In this document: in pieces, positions 37,628-45,162 of the stretch
Layout: each line of letters starts with the position of its first letter
How positions within the stretch are numbered: the stretch's first letter is position 1
Notes under the pieces: model-generated
Databases searched by the model: none
What the model saw: only the letters and a program-made list of their open reading frames with translations
Told to the model about the DNA's origin: nothing
Program-made: the position numbers and the translations under genes
NCBI GenBank assembly: GCA_947449735.1
Contig: CANFTB010000038.1
Span: forward strand, 1 to 47,425
Length of the DNA: 47,425 nt
Origin: Chthoniobacteraceae bacterium
GTDB lineage: Bacteria > Verrucomicrobiota > Verrucomicrobiia > Chthoniobacterales > Chthoniobacteraceae
Direction of reading: 5' to 3'

Positions 37628-38614
37628 CTAATCCAGCGGCTCGGAGGCCTGGACGCCGAGCTCCAAGAAATCGTCGGGAACGGAGCTCGTAAACTGCATC
37701 CAACGTCCGCTTCCGGGATGCGTGAATCCGATCTGCCACGCATGGAGCATGTGCCTCTTCGCATACAACTTGCGCCCGTAGACGGCGTCCCCGAGAAGTC
37801 CATGTCCGGTGTGCGCCATGTGGACCCTGATCTGGTGGGTCCGCCCCGTGAAAAGCCGGCACTGCACTACGGTCAGGGCCTGTCCGTGGCGCTCGATTTC
37901 GGCCAGGACCCGCCAGTCCGTGCGCGCTTCACGCCCCTTACCCTCAGGCATCACGGCCATCTTCTGTCGGTGCACGGGATGGCGTCCAATGGGAACCTGG
38001 ACGGACCCTTTAAGTTCCCGGAACCGGCCGAGAGCCACTGCGAGGTAAACTTTTCGCACCTCGCGCCCTGCAAACTGGGCGGAAAGTGCGCGATGCGACT
38101 GGTCGTTCTTCGCAACTACCAAGCACCCTGAGGTCTCCTTGTCGAGGCGATGCACGATGCCGGGGCGCTCCTCCCCTCCCTCCACTGAGAGGTCTTCGCA
38201 GTGATGAAGCAGTGCATTGACGAGGGTGCCAGTCCAGTTACCCACCGCGGGGTGCACGACCATGCCCGCGGCCTTGTCGATCACGATGAGGTCGGCGTCC
38301 TCGTGCAACACTGTCAGGGGAAGATCCTCCGGCTGAGCGCTTGAGGGCACGGGGGCCGGAGGTTCTACGCGGATGGACTCACCACCCCGCAGTTTCACCC
38401 CCGGCTTGGAGGGCACCGCGCCGTCGACCAACACCGCTCCGCATCGCGTCCATTCCTGCAGCTGGGAACGGGAGTGCTCAGGAAGCAAGACACAGAGAAA
38501 CTGGTCCAGTCGGGTTCCGGCGCGCTCGGAAGGAACGTTAAAATGATGAACAGGACTGGCGGAGGACACCCGACCTGCTCTAATCGGATTACCGGCGTTT
38601 GCAAGCAAGGGCAT
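37628..38614 (-). CDS. rluD: RluD-type 23S rRNA pseudouridine synthase
   Basis: This RluA-family pseudouridine synthase of about 328 residues is cytoplasmic. An N-terminal S4 RNA-binding domain (AGTRLDQFLCVLLPEHSRSQ to VKLRGGESIRVEPP) precedes the catalytic domain. Visible there are LIVIDKAAGMVVHP, the catalytic-Asp motif GIVHRLDKETSGCLVVAKN and the RTHQIRVHMAHTGHGLLGD block. The presence of S4 points to RluD or RluC-like members rather than RluA. RluD modifies helix 69 of 23S rRNA, but the exact sites cannot be read from sequence. I prefer the ATG at 38614; the frame begins with GTG at 38659. It diverges from the GYF/Yip1 gene with only about 60 bp between them. Confidence 0.88.
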   Translation of the reverse strand: MPLLANAGNPIRAGRVSSASPVHHFNVPSERAGTRLDQFLCVLLPEHSRSQLQEWTRCGAVLVDGAVPSKPGVKLRGGESIRVEPPAPVPSSAQPEDLPLTVLHEDADLIVIDKAAGMVVHPAVGNWTGTLVNALLHHCEDLSVEGGEERPGIVHRLDKETSGCLVVAKNDQSHRALSAQFAGREVRKVYLAVALGRFRELKGSVQVPIGRHPVHRQKMAVMPEGKGREARTDWRVLAEIERHGQALTVVQCRLFTGRTHQIRVHMAHTGHGLLGDAVYGRKLYAKRHMLHAWQIGFTHPGSGRWMQFTSSVPDDFLELGVQASEPLD

Positions 38615-38675
38615 CAGGATTGAGTTTCTCACAAACCCGTCCGATAAGTACCGCAACACGCACCGCCCACCCTTT

Positions 38676-39731
38676 ATGAAATGGTACTACGAATCCAACG
38701 GCCAGCCCAAGGGCCCCATTCTGGAGAGCGATCTGCGTCGTCTCAGGGACGAGGGTAAGATTGCGACCGACTCGCTGGTCTGGAGTGACGGTATGGAGGA
38801 CTGGGCGCCACTGAATACGATCAAGGGCCTTTCTTCGCTGCCGGGCATGCACACCAAGGCGCCGGCTTCGCTTCCCGTTCTGAAGGAAACCAAGATTACT
38901 GAGCAGGCTATCGAGGCCACTTCAAAAGCTCCGGCGAAGACGGAGGCAGAAACCGACCGGCCTGCGACGCCCGAGGGATTTCCTGCGGAGCCGGCAGAAG
39001 GAACGGCCGCAATCGGAAGCAGCGAGAGCCCGCAGCAACAGCAAATCTCAAAGGATGCGAGGCCCGAATGGGAGCACTTTACCCCGGAGAAGGCGCCCGC
39101 TGCGCTGCTGATCAGCTTGAAGGAGATCCTTTTCGAACCGCAAAGCACGTTCCGCAATCTGGCTCACAATGGCGGGTGGGGTTTGCCTCTGAGCTTTCTC
39201 GTTCTCACGGAGTTGATCGGTAACTGCCTCGTATTCCTGACGGTTAGGCAGGTGCCGGTGAACGGCTCGCCCCTGGTGACCGCACTCAGGAGCATGCTCA
39301 AAATGGAGGCGGGAGGGGCGGCCATTTTCTCCTCCATTGCCACCTCCACCCTGCTTTTACCGATCGTCATGGTTGTCAAAGCCATGGTGCTGCACTTTTC
39401 AATGAAGTATCTGGCGCGGTCGGCGTTTGAATTTCCAACCACATTCCGCTGCCTCTGCTACGCCCAGGGAGGGGGATCGGTATTGTGGGGCGTTCCGCTC
39501 GCCGCTGTAACCCTGACCAACGCGGTGGGCGATCCCATGGCCTCGGTGCCTGCGCTATTTTTGTCGGTGACGGCAGTGAGCGCGTGGTCGTTGTACATCA
39601 ACCTCAGGGCGCTGGCGAGCGCCCACCATGCGTCCTTTCTTCGAACAGCGGTCAGTGTACTGGCGCCGCCCATCATCGCAGCGTTTCTCTTCGCCCTCCT
39701 GGTGGGAGGGGTGCTGGCGGGTGCAAGATAG
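38676..39731 (+). CDS. GYF_2 and Yip1-domain membrane protein
   Basis: This 351-residue protein begins with a GYF_2-type domain (residues 1-50: WYYESNGQPKGPILESDLRRL, then DSLVWSDGMEDWAPL). In eukaryotes such modules bind proline-rich peptides; in bacteria the role is unclear. A charged Ala/Glu/Pro linker covers about 60-140. From about 150 to the end lies a Yip1-like membrane domain. It opens with LISLKEILFEPQSTFRNLAHNGGWGLPLSFL and has roughly five hydrophobic segments. The cytoplasmic GYF head followed by a multi-span membrane part is common in Verrucomicrobia and Planctomycetes. There is no obvious partner gene: coaD follows after about 50 bp but is a housekeeping enzyme. Confidence 0.85.
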   Translation: MKWYYESNGQPKGPILESDLRRLRDEGKIATDSLVWSDGMEDWAPLNTIKGLSSLPGMHTKAPASLPVLKETKITEQAIEATSKAPAKTEAETDRPATPEGFPAEPAEGTAAIGSSESPQQQQISKDARPEWEHFTPEKAPAALLISLKEILFEPQSTFRNLAHNGGWGLPLSFLVLTELIGNCLVFLTVRQVPVNGSPLVTALRSMLKMEAGGAAIFSSIATSTLLLPIVMVVKAMVLHFSMKYLARSAFEFPTTFRCLCYAQGGGSVLWGVPLAAVTLTNAVGDPMASVPALFLSVTAVSAWSLYINLRALASAHHASFLRTAVSVLAPPIIAAFLFALLVGGVLAGAR

Positions 39732-39782
39732 GAACGCGCGGACCTCACCCACCACTTTAATCAGTCCCCACTGTAACACAGA

Positions 39783-40283
39783 ATGCTTCGAGCCCTCTAT
39801 CCAGGATCTTTTGATCCGATCACAAACGGCCACCTAGACGTGCTGGCCCGCGCCGCAAGGCTGTTCGAGGAAGTGGTTGTCGCGGTCGCGCATAACGAAT
39901 CGAAGGCGGCTTTGTTTTCGACGCAGGAAAGGGTGGCGCTGCTAGAAGAGTCCACCCGGCACCTCACGAATGTGAAGGTCACAAGCTTCGAGGGCCTGTT
40001 GGTGGAGTTTGCGCGCGCACAGCACGCAAAGGCGGTCATCCGCGGGTTGCGGGCTGTGTCGGATTTCGAGTTTGAATTTCAAATGGCGCTGATGAACCGC
40101 AGCCTGGAACCGGAACTTGAGGCCCTGTTTCTGATGCCCTGCGAGGAATACAGCTACATCTCCTCGAGAATGGTGAAAGAAGTCGCGCGCCTGGGTGGCG
40201 AAGTGGGCCGGTTCGTGCCAAGATGCGTGGAGGAAGCGCTCGCCAAACGTTTTGGAAGAACGCCTTCCGCTCTCAAAGCCTGA
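39783..40283 (+). CDS. coaD: Pantetheine-phosphate adenylyltransferase
   Basis: CoaD transfers AMP from ATP to 4'-phosphopantetheine, the penultimate step of coenzyme A synthesis. The 166-residue length is normal. The nucleotidyltransferase T/HxGH motif reads PGSFDPITNGHLD with His17 in the catalytic position. The downstream RGLRAVSDFEFEFQMALMNR block and the ISSRMVKEVARLGG signature are those of CoaD. The ATG at 39783 is the standard family start. It lies between the membrane protein gene and yceD, all on the plus strand. CoA made here serves the fatty-acid genes plsX and fabH a short distance downstream. Confidence 0.96.
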   Translation: MLRALYPGSFDPITNGHLDVLARAARLFEEVVVAVAHNESKAALFSTQERVALLEESTRHLTNVKVTSFEGLLVEFARAQHAKAVIRGLRAVSDFEFEFQMALMNRSLEPELEALFLMPCEEYSYISSRMVKEVARLGGEVGRFVPRCVEEALAKRFGRTPSALKA

Positions 40284-40367
40284 TCTGCGCCAGCCCACCG
40301 ATTACCGCCCCCTAGCCAGAAACTTCTAGTAATCGAACGTTTCTGTAGCGCATCAAACACAATTCCA

Positions 40368-40814
40368 ATGAAAATCCACACCCTTCAAATCCCGCCGGAA
40401 GGCAAGCACATCGAAGGCGAAGACCCCTCCAGTGTGTTGGAACTGCAAGACCCGATGGTGAAGCCGTCGGCGGGGCTTTCGTACATACTGGACGTAGGAC
40501 TGAGTGATGGCGGGCTGTTTGCGACCGGCCAGCTGCGTAGTGCGTTCCAGCTGACTTGTACGAAATGTCTCGAAAACTTCGAGTATGCGATCCTGATTCC
40601 GGACTTTGCCTGTCAGGTGGAACTTGGCTCTTCTGAAGAGGTAGACTTGACAGACGTGCTTCGAGAAGACATTGTCCTCGCCCTTCCCGCCCACCCGCAC
40701 TGCGATTGGAACGGCCTGAACTCCTGTCCCGGAATGCACAAGCTGACCGAGGAACCTGTTCAGGACGAAAAACCTAAACCGGTGTGGGACGAGTTGGACC
40801 GCCTCAAGCTTTAA
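40368..40814 (+). CDS. yceD: YceD/DUF177 family protein
   Basis: This small cytoplasmic protein of 148 residues has the DUF177 pattern. It has a CxxC in QLTCTKCLENFEYAI, an acidic stretch (GSSEEVDLTDVLREDIVLALP) and the C-terminal PHCDWNGLNSCPGM with further Cys residues. Members are almost always encoded directly before rpmF, as here (21 bp). They are linked to 23S rRNA accumulation and large-subunit formation in plants and E. coli. The four Cys residues could bind zinc, as L32 does. The ATG at 40368 is the only sensible start. Function in this organism is inferred from the neighbourhood. Confidence 0.88.
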   Translation: MKIHTLQIPPEGKHIEGEDPSSVLELQDPMVKPSAGLSYILDVGLSDGGLFATGQLRSAFQLTCTKCLENFEYAILIPDFACQVELGSSEEVDLTDVLREDIVLALPAHPHCDWNGLNSCPGMHKLTEEPVQDEKPKPVWDELDRLKL

Positions 40815-40835
40815 CCTCAGCCTCGATTTTATTTT

Positions 40836-41018
40836 ATGGGAGTTCCAAAGAGAAAAATGTCCAAGATGCGCCTGCGCACTCGCAAGGCGGCGAACCGCTG
40901 GCACGCATCCACACTGAGCCGCTGCGCCAACTGCGGCGCCGCTTCGCGTTCCCACCGCGCCTGCGCCTCCTGCGGATACTACCGCGGGCGGCAGGTGTTG
41001 ACGGTCGCGGGCCTCTAG
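40836..41018 (+). CDS. rpmF: 50S ribosomal protein L32
   Basis: This is a basic 60-residue protein of the large ribosomal subunit. GVPKRKMSKMRLRTRKAANRW matches the conserved L32 N-terminus. The zinc ribbon has four Cys at residues 30, 33, 43 and 46 (CANC and CASC), so this is the zinc-binding (C+) form rather than the zinc-free paralogue induced under zinc starvation. No Shine-Dalgarno sequence precedes the ATG at 40836; the upstream bases are an AT-rich run. It is followed by a strong hairpin with a T tract, so the yceD-rpmF transcript probably ends there, apart from plsX. Confidence 0.96.
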   Translation: MGVPKRKMSKMRLRTRKAANRWHASTLSRCANCGAASRSHRACASCGYYRGRQVLTVAGL

Positions 41019-41041
41019 AGCTTCAGGTTTCTTTCGAGATC

Positions 41042-41080
41042 CAGCCGCCCCGTGTCATGCGCGGGCGGCTGAATTTTTTT
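41042..41080 (+). terminator. Intrinsic terminator after rpmF
   Basis: A 9-bp GC-rich stem CAGCCGCCC/GGGCGGCTG (41042-41050 with 41063-41071) closes a 12-nt loop and is followed by AA and seven T residues. It lies 23 bp after the rpmF stop and separates yceD-rpmF from plsX. It is the clearest rho-independent terminator in the window. Confidence 0.85.
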
Positions 41081-41167
41081 GGCGCACAGCCTGCCACGCC
41101 CTGTCTATCCTAGGGCGGTGAATCCCTCCAGTACCCCAAACCCTACACCCAATCTCCGGATCTTTTC

Positions 41168-42208
41168 ATGAAAATTGCCCTCGACGCCATGGGCGGAGAT
41201 CACGCCCCAGGGCACATTGTGGAAGGCGCGATGCTGGCGCTGCGGGAGTATGACACGATTTCCAAGCTGTTTCTGGTCGGAGACGAGGAGCGCATCCAAA
41301 CGGAGCTGAAGCGGCTTTCCTTCTCCGATTCACGCGTCCAAATCGTCCACGCCTCGCAGGTGGTGGAAATGAGCGACGGAGCGACAAACTCTGTGCGGAG
41401 CAAGAAAGATTCGTCCATCAGCCGGTGCGTGGATCTGGTGAAGTCCGGTGAAGCGGAGGCAGTGGTCAGCGCCGGTCATACGGGGGCTGCAGTTGCGTCC
41501 TCCCTCATAAAGTTGCGCACCCTCCGGGGAATCGACCGCCCTGCCATTGGCGCGGTGATGCCGACGGAAACGAATGCATTCATCCTCATCGACGCCGGGG
41601 CGAACACTGATCCGACGCCAAGCCAGCTAGTCCAGAACGCGATCATGGGCGCTGCCTATTCGAAGCACGTTCTGGGATACGCAAATCCGTCCATCGGGTT
41701 GATGTCGATCGGCACGGAAGACTCCAAGGGAAACGAGTTCACCAAGGAGGTGTTTGACCTGCTCAAAAACTCGAAACTGAACTTCCGCGGGAACGTCGAG
41801 GGGCACGACATCTTTGAGAACCCGGTGGAGGTGGTCGTTTGCGACGGCTTTTTGGGCAACGTGTTGCTGAAGACGATCGAGGCGACGGCCACGGCCGTGC
41901 TGCACTGGCTCAAAAGCGAACTGATCAAGACGCCGATCCGCAAGGCAGGCGCATGGCTCGCGAGGGACGCTTTCCGCGCCATCAAAAAGAAAATCAATCC
42001 CGACGAGTACGGCGGCATGCCCCTTCTCGGCATCAACGGCAGCTGCATCATCGCCCACGGAGGCAGCTCGCCCGTGGCGATCAAAAACGCGATCCGCCAG
42101 GGAGCGGAATCCATTCGCACCCAGGTCAATCCTCACATCATCCAGGAAGTGGAGAGATACAACGCCCTCTGCGCTTCCCCAACCGCCACCCCGAGTGACA
42201 AACCTTAG
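41168..42208 (+). CDS. plsX: Phosphate acyltransferase PlsX
   Basis: PlsX makes acyl-phosphate from acyl-ACP for the first step of phospholipid synthesis (the PlsX/PlsY pathway). The protein is 346 residues and peripheral to the membrane. Characteristic blocks are KIALDAMGGDHAP at the N-terminus, AVVSAGHTGAAVASS, RPAIGAVMPTE, DAGANTDPTP, VGLMSIGTEDSKGN, NVEGHDIFENPVEVVVCDGFLGNVLLK and the C-terminal GGMPLLGINGSCIIAHGGSS. The start at the ATG at 41168 gives the normal N-terminus. Its end overlaps the fabH start by 14 bp, so the two are probably translationally coupled. The order rpmF-plsX-fabH is conserved across many bacteria. Confidence 0.97.
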   Translation: MKIALDAMGGDHAPGHIVEGAMLALREYDTISKLFLVGDEERIQTELKRLSFSDSRVQIVHASQVVEMSDGATNSVRSKKDSSISRCVDLVKSGEAEAVVSAGHTGAAVASSLIKLRTLRGIDRPAIGAVMPTETNAFILIDAGANTDPTPSQLVQNAIMGAAYSKHVLGYANPSIGLMSIGTEDSKGNEFTKEVFDLLKNSKLNFRGNVEGHDIFENPVEVVVCDGFLGNVLLKTIEATATAVLHWLKSELIKTPIRKAGAWLARDAFRAIKKKINPDEYGGMPLLGINGSCIIAHGGSSPVAIKNAIRQGAESIRTQVNPHIIQEVERYNALCASPTATPSDKP

Positions 42209-43181
42209 CGCCTCAATCCTTGGCACCGGCTCGTACGTGCCGCAAAAAGTCCTGACCAACGCCGATCTCGAGCGGTTGGTCGAAACAAACGACGAGTGGA
42301 TCACCTCGCGCACGGGCATCAAGGAGCGCAGAATCGCCGCGCCGGAACAGTCGACCAGCGACATGGCCGCGGAAGCCGCCAAGGCCGCCATGGAAAACGC
42401 CGGGGTCACCCCCGAAGAAATCGACATGATCATTGTGGCCACGGTCACCCCCGACATGTTCTTTCCGTCCACGGCGTGTTTTGTACAGACCAAGATCGGC
42501 GCGACCCGGGCGGTCTGCTTCGACGTGAGTGCAGCGTGCTCTGGTTTCCTTTACGCGCTGGAGATCGCGCGGCAGTTCATCGCCACCGGCGCTCAGAAAA
42601 CCGTGCTGGTGGTCGGCGCTGAAAAACTTTCCTCGATTGTCAACTGGACGGACCGGAACACCTGCGTGCTTTTTGGCGACGGGGCCGGCGCCGCGATCCT
42701 GCGACACAGGCCGGGCGCGCAAGGCATCCGTCACACCCACATGGGGAGCGACGGGGGGTACGCCGAGATCCTCTACATCCCGGGTGGGGCCAGCCTAAAC
42801 CCGGTCACCGCCGAAAACGCGCATCTAGGACTCAACACCATCAAGATGAACGGCAAGGAAACCTACAAGCAGGCGGTCACCGCCATGCTTGACGCGGGAA
42901 ACCGCGTGTTGGAGACCTGCGGCCTCACCGCGGCCGACATCGCGTGCTTCATTCCGCACCAAGCAAACCTCCGGATCATCGAGGCGATCGCAGACCGAAT
43001 GAAGGTCCCCCTAGACCGTTTCCTCATCAACCTGGACCGCTTCGGCAACACCAGTGCGGCGGCCGTGGCGATCGCTCTCGACGAGGCGAACCGGACGGGA
43101 CGCATGAAACGGGGCGAGCACGTGCTACTAGTTGTGTTCGGCGGGGGACTGACCTGGGCCGGTTCGCTCATTGAGTGGTAA
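42195..43181 (+). CDS. fabH: 3-oxoacyl-ACP synthase III
   Basis: FabH (KAS III) starts fatty-acid synthesis by condensing acetyl-CoA or another primer with malonyl-ACP. The 328-residue protein starts at the GTG at 42195, inside the end of plsX. The N-terminus ASILGTGSYVPQKVLTN and NDEWITSRTGIKERR are typical. The catalytic Cys is in FDVSAACSGFLYAL, the His in CFIPHQANLRII and the Asn in RFGNTSAAAVAIAL. A thiolase fold is expected. The primer preference (acetyl or branched) cannot be told from these motifs alone. It is co-transcribed with plsX, and tatD follows 12 bp later. Confidence 0.97.
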   Translation: MTNLSASILGTGSYVPQKVLTNADLERLVETNDEWITSRTGIKERRIAAPEQSTSDMAAEAAKAAMENAGVTPEEIDMIIVATVTPDMFFPSTACFVQTKIGATRAVCFDVSAACSGFLYALEIARQFIATGAQKTVLVVGAEKLSSIVNWTDRNTCVLFGDGAGAAILRHRPGAQGIRHTHMGSDGGYAEILYIPGGASLNPVTAENAHLGLNTIKMNGKETYKQAVTAMLDAGNRVLETCGLTAADIACFIPHQANLRIIEAIADRMKVPLDRFLINLDRFGNTSAAAVAIALDEANRTGRMKRGEHVLLVVFGGGLTWAGSLIEW

Positions 43182-43193
43182 TCAGCGCCGGCG

Positions 43194-44021
43194 ATGCTCA
43201 CCGACACGCACGCGCACCTCGACTTTCCCGAATACGCTGGGGAGTTGGAGGAGGTTCTCTCCAGGGCCTCGGCTGCGGGCATTTCCCGAATCCTGACGAT
43301 CAGCACCTCGGTTGAGGGCAGCACCCGGGCCGTCGCGCTGGCGCAAGCCCATCCGATGATCCGCGCCACGATCGGGGTCCACCCCTGCTACGTGGATGAA
43401 TCCCCCGACGACATTCTCTCCCACCTCACGCCCCTGGCATCGCTGCCCGAGGTCGTTGCCATCGGAGAAACTGGCCTTGACTACCACCGCAGCAAGGAGG
43501 CGCCCGAGGCCTCCGCGGCCCGTTCGGCGTGGGAAAACAACCGCTCCAGGCAGGCGCTTTTCTTCGAGCAACAGCTCGAGTTGGCCTGCCAATCCGGCCT
43601 CAATGTCGTGGTCCACCAGCGCGACTCCTGGGACGACACCCTCGCCATCCTCCGCCCCTACAGCGGGCGACTCGGCGCGGTTTTCCACTGCTTCGGCGGC
43701 TCCCTCGAGCAGGCCCACTCCCTTTTGGACCTTGGTTTCTGCGTGTCTTTCACAGGTATCGTTACTTTCAAAAACGCCGCCTTGGTGCGCGACACCGCCG
43801 CCCGACTCCCGGCGGGTTCGTTTTTTTTGGAAACCGACTGCCCCTTTCTGGCGCCGGTGCCGCACCGGGGGAAACGCTGCGAACCGGCGCACACCCGCCT
43901 CATCGCCGAGTGCATTGCAGACCTCCGCAACGAACCCCTGGAGACCTTGGCGGAACATACTAGCGCCGCCGCCGCCGCCTTTTTTCAAAGGCGCAGCCCG
44001 CACCGCGCAATCCCCAACTGA
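43194..44021 (+). CDS. tatD: TatD-family metal-dependent deoxyribonuclease
   Basis: This TIM-barrel metallohydrolase has 275 residues. The metal-binding HxH is His6/His8 in TDTHAHLDFPEY. Further TatD motifs are IGVHPCYVDE, IGETGLDYHRSKEA (bridging Glu), VVVHQRDSWDD, FHCFGG and the C-terminal ETDCPFLAPVPHRGKRCEP. Characterised members have 3'-5' exonuclease or D-aminoacyl-tRNA deacylase-like activity; the name comes from the old tat operon link, not from transport. It starts at the ATG at 43194, 12 bp after fabH, and is probably the last gene of plsX-fabH-tatD. A stable hairpin sits directly after its stop. Confidence 0.92.
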   Translation: MLTDTHAHLDFPEYAGELEEVLSRASAAGISRILTISTSVEGSTRAVALAQAHPMIRATIGVHPCYVDESPDDILSHLTPLASLPEVVAIGETGLDYHRSKEAPEASAARSAWENNRSRQALFFEQQLELACQSGLNVVVHQRDSWDDTLAILRPYSGRLGAVFHCFGGSLEQAHSLLDLGFCVSFTGIVTFKNAALVRDTAARLPAGSFFLETDCPFLAPVPHRGKRCEPAHTRLIAECIADLRNEPLETLAEHTSAAAAAFFQRRSPHRAIPN

Positions 44022-44022
44022 A

Positions 44023-44039
44023 GGGCGCCCAAAGCGCCC
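44023..44039 (+). terminator. Hairpin directly after tatD
   Basis: GGGCGC-CCAAA-GCGCCC starts one base after the tatD stop. The stem is 6 bp and all GC. No T tract follows, so it is at best a weak or factor-assisted terminator of the plsX-fabH-tatD transcript. Confidence 0.35.
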
Positions 44040-44220
44040 CAAAGGGTAGGTCCAGGCGGAACTTGGGCACCAGGGCACTCCCCTCGCCCCCCGGGCGCGC
44101 AAACGCTCCTTCAACAGGCCTAATCGCACTCCCCGCCGGCAGCCCCCTCCCTTTTCTGTTTTTCTATGCCGCACACTCGTGGCGCACGTGTCGCCCCGCC
44201 GCGACCCGTTCAAACAGCTC

Positions 44221-45003
44221 TCAGCCTGAAAACGGAGGCGCGTCCAGCCAGCGCATCCACACGTACACATACTCGTCGTGGGACAGCACCCCCATCCGAA
44301 GACTGTACCCCTGGAAAAAAGCCTCATGCCAACCACCCTCGCTCAGCCAGCTGTGCAGGAGCAGGGACTCCGAAAGGTCAAAAAACGGCGCCTCGAAAAA
44401 CTCCCTCAGCTCGCTCACCCCGAAATCGTCGTTCGCCCACCACTCCAGGGAAAGCCCCTGATCCATCCCCAACAGCAGCGCTCGCCTCCACGACGTCCCC
44501 CACGAAAAACCCGTCCGGCGCTCAAACCGGTAGCGCTGCGGCCCGTCCACAATCATCTCCTCGCCAAGCGCCTCCTTAAAATACCCCGCAGCCTGCTCTA
44601 GGGACGGCGGTGCTCCCCTCCCTAACACCCTCGCCCACTGCAGCTCCCCCGCCAAGCTCAGGGCCGCAGGCAGCACCCGAGCGGCCCCGCCCCCCCCAGG
44701 GGTGAAGTCGACCCGAGGGGTGAAGTCGGCCCGCGGGGGGGTGCCGCACCACGCCTCGTAACGTCCAATCCAAAGCCGCCCGGGAGGCGCACGCCGAAGC
44801 CGCGCCGCGAACCGCCCCCGCTCCGCCTCCCCCGCGGCCCCCGCACCATCTCCAACGCCCACAGGCAGGCCACCCCTGAGCGCCTGCGCCGATGCGCCCT
44901 CCCCAGCGCAGGCCACCCAGCCCCATCCCAAAACCCCAAACAGCAAAAGCAAAAATCCCATGCCCGCCCCCGCAACCTTCCGGCTCCATTGGTTTTTTTT
45001 CAT
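44221..45003 (-). CDS. Secreted or lipid-anchored hypothetical protein
   Basis: I do not recognise a family. The ATG at 45003 gives 260 residues starting with a basic n-region and a strong hydrophobic segment (VAGAGMGFLLLLFGVLGWGWVACAGE). This is a signal peptide; the Cys in VACAG does not fit a clear lipobox. A Gly/Ala/Arg-rich low-complexity part follows (about 35-120), including a six-residue in-frame duplication (RADFTP, RVDFTP). The C-terminal about 130 residues look folded and are rich in Trp and aromatic residues (TGFSWGTSWRRALLLG, LEWWANDDFGVSELREFFEAPFFD, YVYVWMRWLDAPPF). The frame extends to 45108, but those residues do not look coding. It is divergent from the sulfatase gene. Confidence 0.62.
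   Translation of the reverse strand: MKKNQWSRKVAGAGMGFLLLLFGVLGWGWVACAGEGASAQALRGGLPVGVGDGAGAAGEAERGRFAARLRRAPPGRLWIGRYEAWCGTPPRADFTPRVDFTPGGGGAARVLPAALSLAGELQWARVLGRGAPPSLEQAAGYFKEALGEEMIVDGPQRYRFERRTGFSWGTSWRRALLLGMDQGLSLEWWANDDFGVSELREFFEAPFFDLSESLLLHSWLSEGGWHEAFFQGYSLRMGVLSHDEYVYVWMRWLDAPPFSG
44699..44734. repeat. Two 18-bp direct repeats inside a coding region
   Basis: Two adjacent 18-bp units (44699-44716 and 44717-44734) differ at two positions. They encode the consecutive hexapeptides RADFTP and RVDFTP on the minus strand, keeping the frame. A short C run (seven C) and a G run flank them, suggesting a slippage-prone patch. Confidence 0.85.
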
Positions 45004-45162
45004 CCGTGTGCCTCCCCCAATCGCTACGGAAACGGGACGGGACAGGCCTTGTAAAAGTTGAAAAAAACCGTCCTCCCCAGCCCGCACCGAAATTGAGATT
45101 GAGTTCAATCCCCCAATCGCGAGCCTCCCCTCAAGATCTCCCCATTCACCTCAGCCCAGACT

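Noticed and set aside
43182..44336. 384-codon minus-strand frame over tatD
   Set aside because: The opposite frame encodes a complete TatD tightly spaced after fabH; this one has no family features.
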